From assembly GCA_039183205.1 (NCBI GenBank), contig JBCDBR010000024.1, forward strand, positions 1-64,000: 64,000 nucleotides of DNA, read 5' to 3'. Below, piece by piece: positions 51,536 through 60,659 of the stretch. The notes under the pieces were generated by a model, which was given only the letters and a program-made list of their open reading frames with translations, was not told where the DNA came from and made no database searches. The number at the start of each line of letters is the position of its first letter. The first letter of the stretch is position 1. The position numbers were made by a program, and so were the translations under genes. The DNA is from HKCCE3408 sp039183205. GTDB lineage: Bacteria; Pseudomonadota; Alphaproteobacteria; Rhodobacterales; Rhodobacteraceae.

Positions 51536-52189
51536 GCGCGAACGTACCTGCTGAGCGCCGCGGGCGCGATGAGATCGGCGAGCCAGTTGTGCCGATGGCC
51601 GTGATCGTTTGTCGCCGCGCCTATTTTGGGCGGCACGTCACGCCTCAGACCGATTGTAAATCGCGCATGACTGCGCTTGCCAAGTCGAGCCTGCAAAACG
51701 CGTAAACCACTTTCATCGCCCTGAATGCGCTCTGGGGTTGCGCGAAGTACTTCGCGCCGGTGTCCAAGGTTGATGGCATATATGGAATTGATACGCGTCG
51801 TCGCCGCCGAACCACCCTGATAGACGCCCAAGGCGTGTCTTCGGTGGGTGTTCATACCCGTCAGGGCGGGCCCGTTGACCGCAATCAGAAATGTGGCTGG
51901 ATCATACGGTAAACATCGCTTTTGCGTCTCTTCGTGCTCGGGGCATCGGCCGAGCCGAAAGATGCAAACCGTAGCTGCTGCACCTATCCCGATGCGAAGC
52001 CGGGCGATGCGGAGAACACGCAACCGACATGCGTCATGGACGCTTTGGGTGACCCCGGCAGGTCCGTCAATGTTCAACGGCGCGAAGCATCTGCGACAGA
52101 TTTAGGCGTTTGCTCGATTTTGAGCAGGACGTTCCCTCGGTGCCGCTATGACTTGGGAAAAGACTTGACCCAATTCGCATTTTTAATCT
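51536..52189. other. Intergenic region, no confident gene
   Basis: About 650 bp of somewhat lower GC between the SnoaL-like gene and the XRE regulator. A minus-strand open frame of 181 codons (51532-52077) fills much of it but has no recognisable domain and no clear ribosome site, so it is not called as a gene. Confidence 0.45.
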
Positions 52190-52205
52190 GACTACAATTA
52201 TAGTC
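52190..52205. promoter_or_regulatory. Palindromic operator upstream of the XRE-cupin gene
   Basis: GACTACAATTATAGTC is a 16-bp inverted repeat (14 of 16 positions symmetric) ending 21 bp before the regulator start. It sits in an AT-rich promoter-like stretch with TTGACC at 52165. It is a good candidate for autoregulation by the XRE-cupin protein. Confidence 0.6.
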
Positions 52206-52226
52206 GCACTAAAAAACAGACCCGAT

Positions 52227-52925
52227 ATGTCCTCCGATGCTGCCGATCCAACGATACAGGATGCACCCGCTGCCAATCCCAGGAACGACATCGGCGGACG
52301 CATTCGGGCGCGCCGCAAAGCGCTTGGTTTGACGTTACAATCCGTGGCGAACGATGCCGGCCTAACGCCAGGTTTTATCAGCCAGGTGGAACGGGGCTTG
52401 GCCGCACCGTCGATTTCTTCGCTCTCGGCGATTTCTAAGGTGCTTGCCGTCCACCCGTCCGAGCTGTTTCAACAGCCGCCGACGCCGGGTCCGTTGACGC
52501 GGTCGGGCGACCGTCCCCGCTATAGGATCGCACAAGGCCCCCTGCGGTACGAACGGCTCACGTCGAGTTTCAATGGCAATGTCCTTCGATCGATGATCAT
52601 TCACGAACCGCCCGGCCATAGATCCGAGCCGATCCGCCACGAAGGTGAAGAGCTCTTTTTCATTCTGTCGGGCGAATTGACTGTGGAAGTGGACGGCACG
52701 ACGCACCTGCTGGAAACCGGGGATTCCATCCACTTTGCGTCAACCCGCGTGCATTCCAGCTGGAACCATACCGAAACCACAACGACCATCCTGCATACCT
52801 GCACGATGGACGTGTTCGGAGACGCCGCACCTGAACGGCGGCATCTCCACGACCAGGGCGAGCCGGACGATGCGACTGACCTCGCCGATCACTATGCCAA
52901 CCAACCAATGGGGAACCTGCCATGA
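52227..52925 (+). CDS. XRE-family regulator with cupin sensor domain
   Basis: 232 residues. Residues 25-82 are an HTH_3 domain (RIRARRKALGLTLQSVANDA and GFISQVERGLAAPSISSLSA) and residues about 140-210 a cupin_2 fold (HEGEELFFILSGELTVEVDG, TGDSIHFASTRVHSSWN). Such proteins often sense an amino acid, amine or sugar-derived ligand and control transport and catabolic genes beside them. Its stop overlaps the binding-protein gene by 4 bp, so it heads the operon that it probably regulates. Confidence 0.92.
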   Translation: MSSDAADPTIQDAPAANPRNDIGGRIRARRKALGLTLQSVANDAGLTPGFISQVERGLAAPSISSLSAISKVLAVHPSELFQQPPTPGPLTRSGDRPRYRIAQGPLRYERLTSSFNGNVLRSMIIHEPPGHRSEPIRHEGEELFFILSGELTVEVDGTTHLLETGDSIHFASTRVHSSWNHTETTTTILHTCTMDVFGDAAPERRHLHDQGEPDDATDLADHYANQPMGNLP

Positions 52926-54493
52926 CGTCAATTCTGAAAGGCGCGGCCTCTGGCCTCGCCCTTGCCGTGCTGCTTACTGGGGTCGCCTCGGCGCAATCTG
53001 TTCTACGCCTCGATGAGGTGCCCGTGGGTGAACTCGACCCGGCCAAGGCCAGCGATTATGCCGACAGCGTGCTGATGTTTAACACCTATGATACTCTGGT
53101 GATGCCTGCCCAGGGCGCGCCGGGCCATGTTCCGCATCTGGCAACCGCTTGGGAGGCCGAAGGAAGCACCTTCACCTTTACCTTGCGTGATGACGTTAGC
53201 TTTCATTCGGGCAACCCGATGACGGCCGCAGATGTCGTCTACTCGGTCGAACGGATGCAAGCGTTGGAGCAAGGATTGTCGTTCCTATTCACGATCGTCG
53301 AGGCCGTCGAAGCCGTCGACGACACGACCGTCCGCTTCACATTAAGCGAGCCTTATGCGCCCTTCGTCGCCTCGCTGACACGTCTGCCCATAATCGACAG
53401 CGTGACCGTGATGGCCAATGAGACCGATGGAGACATGGGTGCGGCGTTTTTGTCGGCAAACTCCGCCGGAACCGGCGCATATATCGTCGAAAGCCACAAC
53501 CCACAGGAACAGACGGTGCTCGTCAAGAACCCCGACTACTTCCTGTCGATCGATGCGGGCGCGCCGGACGAGGTGCGTATGCGATACGGGCTAGAGGCCG
53601 CCACCGTGCGTGCGTTGGTCACACAAGGAGAGCACGACATCACGTCACAATGGCTACCGCCGGAGGTTTTGCGAGCGCTGGCCGATGACGGTGCCCAGCT
53701 TCTTGGCGAAAGCGGGACGGGCGCTTTCTACATCAAGCTCAACACCACATTGCCGCCGCTTGACGATGTCAATTGCCGGCTCGCGCTCGCATCGGCCTTC
53801 GACTACAGCACGGCACTGGCGATCACCCAGATCACGCCCGAAGTGTCCGGTGGCGTTCCATCGACCGGCGCGATCCCAGGTGGCATGTTTGGTGCCAACG
53901 GGCCGGAGATGACGCTGTCGCAGGACATGGACGCGGCGATGGCCCATCTGGAAAACTGCGCCTACGATCCCGCCGAGCACACTTTGGAAATCACTTGGGT
54001 TGCCGAGGTCCCGATCGAGGAACGTTTCGCGCTTTTGATGCAGTCCAATTTCTCCGAACTCGGCTTCGACAGCGAAATTGTGCGGGTGCCTTGGGTTCTT
54101 TTCACCGAGCGGGTCACGACGCCAGAGAGCACGCCCCATATCAGCCAAGTCTTCGTGAACGCGGTCACGGGCGATCCGGATACGCTGCTTTATCCCATGT
54201 ATCATTCTTCCGCTTCGGGCACCTGGCAGTCACCGGAAAACCTGTCGGACCCTGAGGTTGACGCCCTCTTGGAGGCCGGCAGGACAGCGGCAAGCGAGGA
54301 TGAGCGGCAAGAGGCGTATGCCGCCCTTAACGATCGTTTGATGGCGCTGGCGCCGACGATCTATGGCTATGACCGCAACTCGGTTTTCGCCGCGAACGCC
54401 GATATCTCGGTTCCCGCACTGAGCGACCCGGCGGCCGCATTTGGTCTCGATAGCATCGGCTTCACGTTCCGGCTGATGGATATGGGGGGCTAA
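52922..54493 (+). CDS. Dpp/Opp-type ABC transporter substrate-binding protein
   Basis: This 523-residue periplasmic protein (SBP_bac_5 family) has a signal peptide ending LLTGVASAQS. It contains LDPAKASDYADSVLMFNTYD, FTLRDDVSFHSGNPMTAADVVYS and the C-terminal EERFALLMQSNFSELGFD-type segment found in di/oligopeptide and nickel binding proteins. The ligand is unknown; the downstream hydantoinase genes suggest a cyclic amide or small peptide-like compound. Confidence 0.93.
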   Translation: MTSILKGAASGLALAVLLTGVASAQSVLRLDEVPVGELDPAKASDYADSVLMFNTYDTLVMPAQGAPGHVPHLATAWEAEGSTFTFTLRDDVSFHSGNPMTAADVVYSVERMQALEQGLSFLFTIVEAVEAVDDTTVRFTLSEPYAPFVASLTRLPIIDSVTVMANETDGDMGAAFLSANSAGTGAYIVESHNPQEQTVLVKNPDYFLSIDAGAPDEVRMRYGLEAATVRALVTQGEHDITSQWLPPEVLRALADDGAQLLGESGTGAFYIKLNTTLPPLDDVNCRLALASAFDYSTALAITQITPEVSGGVPSTGAIPGGMFGANGPEMTLSQDMDAAMAHLENCAYDPAEHTLEITWVAEVPIEERFALLMQSNFSELGFDSEIVRVPWVLFTERVTTPESTPHISQVFVNAVTGDPDTLLYPMYHSSASGTWQSPENLSDPEVDALLEAGRTAASEDERQEAYAALNDRLMALAPTIYGYDRNSVFAANADISVPALSDPAAAFGLDSIGFTFRLMDMGG

Positions 54494-54574
54494 CACCCGC
54501 ACCATCCTCGGCGCGCCGCGAGCTTACGTGGCGCGCCCCGTCCTTCGCACCCCTCACTGATAGGTCCCTGCCCC

Positions 54575-55603
54575 ATGCCCGCCGCCCTGCAACGTGCTGC
54601 CAAGCGGATCCTCACATCGCTTCTGGTGCTTTTGGGCGTGTCGGTGCTGATTTTCGGAATTGCGCGTGTTATCCCCGGCGACCCGGCGCGGGTCGCGTTG
54701 GGGCCGAACGCCTCGCAGGAGGCGGTGGAAAACCTACGCGCCGAGCTTTTGCTCGATCAGCCCATTGTCATCCAATATGCGCACTTTCTTGGCAACCTTT
54801 TGCAAGGCGATCTGGGCCAGTCGCTTTTCACCAACCGCCCCGTGACCACCGATATCGCCGAATTTCTGCCCGCGACGCTCGAATTGATCTTTGTCGCCGC
54901 AATTATGATGATTGGAATTGGCCTGCCGCTTGGTATTTTGGCCGCCCGATATCGGGGGCGATGGCCCGATCACGCGATCCGGGTCTTTTCGTTGCTTGGG
55001 GTGTCAGCGCCAAGTTTTGTCTGGGCCATTGGGCTGATGCTCATCTTTTCCTTTTATTTGGGCTGGTTGCCGATCGCAGGCCGGATCGACGACAGTTTCG
55101 ACATCGTGCGCGTCACCGGATTTTTGACACTTGATACGCTTCTGGCGGGCAACGCCGCCGCGTTCCTCGATACGCTCGCGCATCTGGCCTTGCCGTCTTT
55201 CGCGCTCGCCTTTTCCGGGATCGGTCAGGCTGCGCGGCTGACGCGCGCGAACATGATCGAAACCTATGAGGCGCCGTATATCGAGATGGCCGAAGCCTAC
55301 GGGTTCCCCGAGCGTCGCATCGCCGCGCGCTACGCGTTTCGGCCCTCGCTTATTCCGTCGATGACAATCATCGGCCTCGATCTCGCCGCGCTCCTGGGCA
55401 ACGCCTTTCTCGTTGAGGCCGTCTTTGGCTGGCCCGGCCTGTCGCGCTACGGCGTGCAGGTGATCCTCCGCAAGGACCTTAATGCCATCGTCGGCACCGT
55501 CCTGATTATCGCCGCGATGTTCATCATCGTGAACATCATCGTCGACGTGCTGACCGTGCTCTTGAATCCGCGCATTCGCTACGCCGAGCGTGGCAAGCCA
55601 TGA
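54575..55603 (+). CDS. ABC transporter permease, DppB type
   Basis: This 342-residue permease has GVSVLIFGIARVIPGDPARV near the start, typical of DppB/OppB/NikB, and an EAA-like loop around YIEMAEAYGFPERRIAARYA. Six membrane helices are expected. It starts 81 bp after the binding-protein gene and overlaps the next permease gene by 4 bp. Confidence 0.92.
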   Translation: MPAALQRAAKRILTSLLVLLGVSVLIFGIARVIPGDPARVALGPNASQEAVENLRAELLLDQPIVIQYAHFLGNLLQGDLGQSLFTNRPVTTDIAEFLPATLELIFVAAIMMIGIGLPLGILAARYRGRWPDHAIRVFSLLGVSAPSFVWAIGLMLIFSFYLGWLPIAGRIDDSFDIVRVTGFLTLDTLLAGNAAAFLDTLAHLALPSFALAFSGIGQAARLTRANMIETYEAPYIEMAEAYGFPERRIAARYAFRPSLIPSMTIIGLDLAALLGNAFLVEAVFGWPGLSRYGVQVILRKDLNAIVGTVLIIAAMFIIVNIIVDVLTVLLNPRIRYAERGKP

Positions 55604-56433
55604 TACGGTCGATGCGCATTCTCGCGGCCAATCCGCTGACGCTTTTTGGCCTCGTGCTGATTGTATTTGTCCTGGCCGCGGCAGTGTTTGCACCCCTTCT
55701 CGCACCGTTTCCAGAACATCGTGGCGCGGTCGTGGATTTCGTGAACTTCAACAAACCACCCGACCGGGACTATCTGATGGGCACCGACCTTGTCGGGCGG
55801 GACATGTTCTCCCGCATTCTCTATGCGTACCGGATATCGCTGCTGCTGGCGGTTTTGGTTCTCATGATCGCAGTCCCCATCGGGGTCACGCTTGGGCTGG
55901 TTGCAGGCTATATTGGCGGCCGATGGGAATACGGCATCATGCGGCTTACCGACGTGTTCTTGTCGATCCCGCCATTGGTCCTTGCGATTTCGATCATGGG
56001 TGTGCTGGAACCAACACTTCTGAACGGTATGCTAGCCGTCACCGCGATGTGGTGGCCGTGGTACACGCGGCTGGTCTACAACATCACACGCGGAGAAAAA
56101 GTTGAAGGATATGTGTTAGCGGCCGAGGTCATCGGCGCCTCGCGCACGCATATCATGTTCCGGGAAATCCTGCCCAATTGCATCCCCGCCATCGTGACCA
56201 AAATGACGCTCGATGCAGGCTTCGTAATCCTGATCGTGTCGTCGTTGAGCTTTCTTGGCCTCGGCGTGCAGCCGCCCACACCGGACCTGGGATCAATGGT
56301 TGCCGAAGGCGCGCGCTATCTCCCGGACAGTTGGTGGCTTGCCGTCTTTCCCGGCCTGGCCATCCTGATCGCCGTTTTTGGGTTTAACCTGTTGGGTGAC
56401 GGGCTGCGCGACATTCTGGGGGCGGATGGATGA
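55600..56433 (+). CDS. ABC transporter permease, DppC type
   Basis: This 277-residue permease carries the DppC-type start LAAAVFAPLLAPF and the signature MGTDLVGRDMFSRILYAYRIS, with the EAA loop YVLAAEVIGASRTHIMFREI. It pairs with the DppB-type permease. It overlaps both neighbours by 4 bp. Confidence 0.93.
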   Translation: MIRSMRILAANPLTLFGLVLIVFVLAAAVFAPLLAPFPEHRGAVVDFVNFNKPPDRDYLMGTDLVGRDMFSRILYAYRISLLLAVLVLMIAVPIGVTLGLVAGYIGGRWEYGIMRLTDVFLSIPPLVLAISIMGVLEPTLLNGMLAVTAMWWPWYTRLVYNITRGEKVEGYVLAAEVIGASRTHIMFREILPNCIPAIVTKMTLDAGFVILIVSSLSFLGLGVQPPTPDLGSMVAEGARYLPDSWWLAVFPGLAILIAVFGFNLLGDGLRDILGADG

Positions 56434-57296
56434 ATGTCCTCGACATCCGCAACCTGACGCTTTCGTTCAAGCTATATTCCGGCGTGGTACCCGCACTTCA
56501 CGGTATATCGCTCTGTGTTGCGCGGGGCGAACGCGTGGCCTTGGTCGGTGAAAGCGGCTCGGGCAAATCGGTGACCGCACGGATCATCTTAGGATTATTG
56601 CAGGAACACCGAAACGCAAAGATCACCGGCGAGGTCCTGTTCCAGGGCAAGGATATCGCGCGCCTGTCGCGCAAGGCACGTCACGCTCTGCGCGGTACGG
56701 CCATGTCAATGATCTTCCAAGACCCGACATCGTCGCTGAACCCGGTCTTCCCCATCGCGCGGCAATTCCATGACGTGCTCTTACGCGCAGCGCCAGGATT
56801 GTCGTTCGAAGACGCACGCGCCCGCGCGGCGGCGTCACTTGAAGAGGTGGCAATCGACGATAGCGCGCGGGTGCTCGACGCCTATCCATTCCAGCTTTCA
56901 GGGGGGATGAACCAGCGGGTGATGATTGCGATGGCCCTTGCCAACCAGCCCGCGCTGCTTTTGGCCGACGAGCCGGGGACGGCCCTTGATGTGACCGTGC
57001 AGGCCCAGACGCTCGACCTGATGCGGCGCCTGGTCATCGACCACAAGACCGCCGTTTTGTTTATCTCACACAACCTTGGCGTCGTGCGCGAATTTGCCGA
57101 CAGGATATACGTCATCTATCGCGGCCGTATCGTCGAAGCGGGCCCCACCGCGGCCGTCTTTCGTCGCCCGCGCCACGCATATACTCGCGCGCTCATGGCG
57201 GCGCAGCCCAGGATCACCGGCGGCGGGGTCCCGGAAATTCTTGATCGCAGCGACGCGTTCCTAGAACCGGCCGAGATCCACGGGGAGGCATCATGA
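56430..57296 (+). CDS. ABC transporter ATP-binding protein, DppD type
   Basis: This 288-residue ATPase has Walker A ALVGESGSGKSVTARI, signature LSGGMNQRVMIAMAL and Walker B ALLLADEPGTALDVTVQ. It is shorter than typical DppD (about 320-330) because the C-terminal oligopeptide/metal-binding extension is reduced. It overlaps the next ATPase gene by 4 bp, and the two work as a heterodimer. Confidence 0.93.
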   Translation: MNVLDIRNLTLSFKLYSGVVPALHGISLCVARGERVALVGESGSGKSVTARIILGLLQEHRNAKITGEVLFQGKDIARLSRKARHALRGTAMSMIFQDPTSSLNPVFPIARQFHDVLLRAAPGLSFEDARARAAASLEEVAIDDSARVLDAYPFQLSGGMNQRVMIAMALANQPALLLADEPGTALDVTVQAQTLDLMRRLVIDHKTAVLFISHNLGVVREFADRIYVIYRGRIVEAGPTAAVFRRPRHAYTRALMAAQPRITGGGVPEILDRSDAFLEPAEIHGEAS

Positions 57297-58102
57297 GCCT
57301 CTTGCAGATAAAGGGTTTGGGCAAGACATTCGGCAACGGTGCGACGTCCGTTAAGGCGCTGGTCGATGTGTCTTTGACCGTGGAACAAGGCGAGTGCCTC
57401 GCCGTTGTCGGGGAGAGCGGGTCGGGAAAATCAACCTTGGCAAATCTGGTTTTGGGGCTCTTCCCGCAGACGTCAGGCAGCCTAGTGTTCGACGGATCGA
57501 TACTGCCGGCCAGGCGCCGTCTCGAACACCGCCGCGCGATCCAGCTGGTCCAGCAAAACCCAGCTTCCGCGTTGAACCCGCGGCGCTCAATTGGCGCGTC
57601 GCTCCGCTTGGCGTTGGATGTGCATCAGATCGGAGAGCGTGCGGATCGGGGCGCACAGGTGGCGCGGCTCTTGCGCGATGTTGACTTACCCGCCGATTTC
57701 GCCAACCGGTCGCCCCGTGCGCTTTCAGGCGGTCAGAGACAGCGCGTGGCAATTGCCCGGGCGCTCGCTTGCGAAGCGCGCTTGATCGTGTTGGATGAGC
57801 CGACCTCGGCCCTCGATGTTCTGGTGCAGGCGCAGGTTCTTCGTCTGCTGGCCGATCTCAAGGCGCAGCAGGGTCTGACATACCTCTTCATTACGCATGA
57901 TTTGGCTGTTGTGCGTAACATTGCCACGCGTGTCGCAGTTTTTGAGCGCGGCCGAATGGTCGAACTGGGGTTGACCGAAGACATCTTCAACGCCCCCGCG
58001 CATCACTATACACGCCGCTTGATATCCGCGGTGCCAGTGATCACCGAAGAGGAGAAAACTGTGCGCGACCGACTTGCCTGGCCCCCGGAGGCCGCGCAAT
58101 GA
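57293..58102 (+). CDS. ABC transporter ATP-binding protein, DppF type
   Basis: This 269-residue ATPase has Walker A AVVGESGSGKSTLANLVLG, the Q-loop LVQQNPASALNPR, signature LSGGQRQRVAIARAL, Walker B LIVLDEPTSALDVLVQ and the His switch FITHDLAVV. It overlaps the 161-residue unknown gene by 4 bp. Confidence 0.93.
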   Translation: MSLLQIKGLGKTFGNGATSVKALVDVSLTVEQGECLAVVGESGSGKSTLANLVLGLFPQTSGSLVFDGSILPARRRLEHRRAIQLVQQNPASALNPRRSIGASLRLALDVHQIGERADRGAQVARLLRDVDLPADFANRSPRALSGGQRQRVAIARALACEARLIVLDEPTSALDVLVQAQVLRLLADLKAQQGLTYLFITHDLAVVRNIATRVAVFERGRMVELGLTEDIFNAPAHHYTRRLISAVPVITEEEKTVRDRLAWPPEAAQ

Positions 58103-58584
58103 CCGCTCTCAGCGCGCTCACCGACAGCGGCAAGCAAATTGCAGGCGCCGTCGCTGCATGTAGAACGCTGGCGCGTCGGTTCTCGGACGCAAAGCTCGTC
58201 GCTGAGATAGCCTTTGACAGTGCGACCCGCGAGGCGCGCCGAACCTGCTGTTCGGACCCGCAGAACTACCCGATTTCCGGCCGCAAAGAGATCGGGGTGC
58301 CCATCTGGACAAAGCTCCTGGTCGATTGCCACCCGAGCCTATTTGGCAATCGCCGCACGGCGCTGCAAGTGATGGTCGCCGACCATGGATCGAGGCGATC
58401 CCATGATCGCAAAGCCCGTGTAAACTTGGCGCTCATTGCCTTTGGCCGGATGCGCGGCTGCGTCAGCAAGCTCGATTTGGCAGGCGACTTTGCACCACGA
58501 TGCCTCGACCCCTTTGACGCCACGCTTATGGCGCGAGGCGATTTCACATCTCCACTGAACAACGCTTTGAGAAAGGGCGCATGA
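58099..58584 (+). CDS. Unrecognised 161-residue protein inside the hyu operon
   Basis: No family is recognised. It overlaps the ATPase gene before it and hyuA after it by 4 bp each (ATGA at both ends), and its codon third positions are as GC-rich as its neighbours, so it is likely real. The N-terminal part is Ala-rich and may be helical; then come a Cys pair (TCCSDPQNYP), GVPIWTKLLVDCHPSLFGNR and a basic stretch VADHGSRRSHDRKARVNLAL. No signal peptide or membrane segment is evident. A cofactor, assembly or accessory role for the hydantoinase is conceivable but unproven. Confidence 0.55.
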   Translation: MTALSALTDSGKQIAGAVAACRTLARRFSDAKLVAEIAFDSATREARRTCCSDPQNYPISGRKEIGVPIWTKLLVDCHPSLFGNRRTALQVMVADHGSRRSHDRKARVNLALIAFGRMRGCVSKLDLAGDFAPRCLDPFDATLMARGDFTSPLNNALRKGA

Positions 58585-60656
58585 TGACGAAGACCCTGCG
58601 CGTGGCCACCGATGTGGGCGGCACTTTCACCGACCTTGTTGCCTTCGAGATCGGCGCGGACGGGGAAACCACGATCCGGACCGCCAAATCCGACACGACG
58701 CCGCCGAATTTTGAGGACGGCGTGCTGAACGTGCTCGACAAGGGCGGTATTTCGGCCGCCGAGATCGACTTTCTCGCCCATGGAACAACGGTTGTGATCA
58801 ACGCGCTGACCGAGCGAAAGGGCGCGAAGGTCGGACTGATCACAACGAAAGGGTTCCGCGACAACCTCGAAATCGCGCGCGGCAACCGGCCGGATTTCTT
58901 TAATCTCTTCTATGAGAAACCCAAAGTCTTTGTGCCACGATACCTCCGCCGAGAGGTGCCGGAGCGGATGAATTATAAGGGCGAGGTCATGACGCCGCTC
59001 GATCTTTCGCCGTTGGCCGAGATTGTGGCTGATTTCAAGGCCGAGGGCGTGGAGGCTGTCGCTGTTTCCTTTTTGCATGCTTATGCCAATCCAAGCCACG
59101 AAGCGGCAGCCCTGGCCGAGCTGAAACGGCTTTGGCCTGAGGTCGCAGCCGTGGCGGCGCATCAGATCGCACGAGAATGGCGGGAATACGAACGCACCAA
59201 CACCGCCGTGTTGTCGGCCTATGTGCAGCCCGCGGCTGAGCGGTATCTGCAACGGCTCGACGAAGGGTTGAAATCGCGCGGCATGACCGGGGCACCCTAC
59301 ATCATGCAATCCAATTGCGGGGTCGACAGTCTTTCGGCGACGTCGCGCATACCGATTACGATGGTCGAGAGTGGCCCGGCTTCGGGCTTTTGGGGTGCCG
59401 CCGAGCTTGGCAAACTGATCGGAGAGCCGAACGTCCTGGCGCTCGATATCGGCGGCACGACCGCGAAGTGCTCGCTTATTGAAGGCGGTCAGGTGAAGAT
59501 CATGACCGATTACTGGATTGAGCGCGACAGAACCTCGGCGGGCTATCCGATCATGGTGCCCGTCGTCGATTTGGTTGAGATCGGAAATGGCGGCGGCTCG
59601 ATCGCTTGGGTTGACGATTTTGGCAAGCTCCATGTCGGCCCGCAATCGGCCGGCGCCGTTCCGGGACCTGCGGCCTACGGAAAGGGCGGAACCGAAGCAA
59701 CCACCACGGATGCAAATCTCTGGCTTGGTCGGATCAACCGTGACTATTTCTGCGGTGGGTCCATCGACGCGGATATGGCGGCCGCCGAAGCCGCCATCTT
59801 GGCACTGGCCGAGAAGCTCGGCGTTACGCCTGATGTCGCCGCCGAAGGGATCGTGCGCATCGCCAACAACAACATGGTCAACGCGCTCAAGCTTGTATCG
59901 CTTAACCGCGGTCACGACCCACGCGACTTTACCCTTGTTGCCTTCGGCGGCGGCGGCGGCATGCATGCGGTTGCCCTGGCCGCAGAACTCGGTGTGAAAA
60001 AGGTCGTCGTGCCCTTTGGCGCGGCGGTCTTTTCGGCCTGGGGCATGATGATGTCGGATCTGCGCCGCGACTATTTCGTGACCCGGCTGGCAGAGTTAGC
60101 GCCAGGATCAGCAGCCGGGATGGAAGCGGCTTTTGCCGCGTCGGAGGCCGAGGCACATGCGCAATTCAAGGCCGAAGGCATTGCGGCAGAGAAGCTGACG
60201 CTAAGGCGGATGGGAAAGTTCCGGTACCAAAACCAAGAACATACAGTCGAAATTCCACTCGACGACGGGCCGGTTACGGATGCAAGCCTGGCCCAGATTT
60301 CCGCCGCTTTCCACGAGGCCTACGAAAAAGAGTACACCTATCGGCTTAAGGCCCCGGTCGAAATGGTGGGATTGCACATCATTGCCACAGCCGAGGTGGG
60401 AAAGCTTGAAATGGTCGAACAAGCGATGGGGGCGCCCGATGCCGCCGCTGCGATCAAAAACATGCGGTCCGTCGATTATGCCTTAGACGGCGTCCACGAG
60501 GCCACGATCTACGATGGCGACAAGCTCATGCCGGGGATGCGGTTTGAGGGCCCTGCGGTGATCGAAGATAGCGGAACGACGACCGTGATCCACCCGGGCA
60601 ACTTTGCCGAGATGGACGGATACCGAAACCTTCACATCACGCTTGCGGAGGGCTGA
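58581..60656 (+). CDS. hyuA: Hydantoinase/oxoprolinase subunit A
   Basis: This 691-residue protein has the HyuA_N domain (ATDVGGTFTDLVAFE, an ASKHA-type phosphate loop) and the hydantoinase_A domain (ESGPASGFWGAAELG, LALDIGGTTAKCSLIEGG). ATP-dependent enzymes of this family open hydantoins, N-methylhydantoin or 5-oxoproline, and relatives carboxylate acetone or acetophenone. The start has two consecutive Met codons overlapping the previous gene. It pairs with HyuB. Confidence 0.93.
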   Translation: MMTKTLRVATDVGGTFTDLVAFEIGADGETTIRTAKSDTTPPNFEDGVLNVLDKGGISAAEIDFLAHGTTVVINALTERKGAKVGLITTKGFRDNLEIARGNRPDFFNLFYEKPKVFVPRYLRREVPERMNYKGEVMTPLDLSPLAEIVADFKAEGVEAVAVSFLHAYANPSHEAAALAELKRLWPEVAAVAAHQIAREWREYERTNTAVLSAYVQPAAERYLQRLDEGLKSRGMTGAPYIMQSNCGVDSLSATSRIPITMVESGPASGFWGAAELGKLIGEPNVLALDIGGTTAKCSLIEGGQVKIMTDYWIERDRTSAGYPIMVPVVDLVEIGNGGGSIAWVDDFGKLHVGPQSAGAVPGPAAYGKGGTEATTTDANLWLGRINRDYFCGGSIDADMAAAEAAILALAEKLGVTPDVAAEGIVRIANNNMVNALKLVSLNRGHDPRDFTLVAFGGGGGMHAVALAAELGVKKVVVPFGAAVFSAWGMMMSDLRRDYFVTRLAELAPGSAAGMEAAFAASEAEAHAQFKAEGIAAEKLTLRRMGKFRYQNQEHTVEIPLDDGPVTDASLAQISAAFHEAYEKEYTYRLKAPVEMVGLHIIATAEVGKLEMVEQAMGAPDAAAAIKNMRSVDYALDGVHEATIYDGDKLMPGMRFEGPAVIEDSGTTTVIHPGNFAEMDGYRNLHITLAEG

Positions 60657-60659
60657 ACG

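Noticed and set aside
51532..52077. 181-codon minus-strand open frame in the gap before the XRE gene
   Set aside because: No recognisable domain, no good ribosome site, and it is not coupled to any gene; kept only as part of a described intergenic region.
58266..59966. 566-codon minus-strand open frame
   Set aside because: It lies antisense to hyuA, which has clear family motifs; high-GC genes often give such long opposite-strand frames, and no domain is seen.
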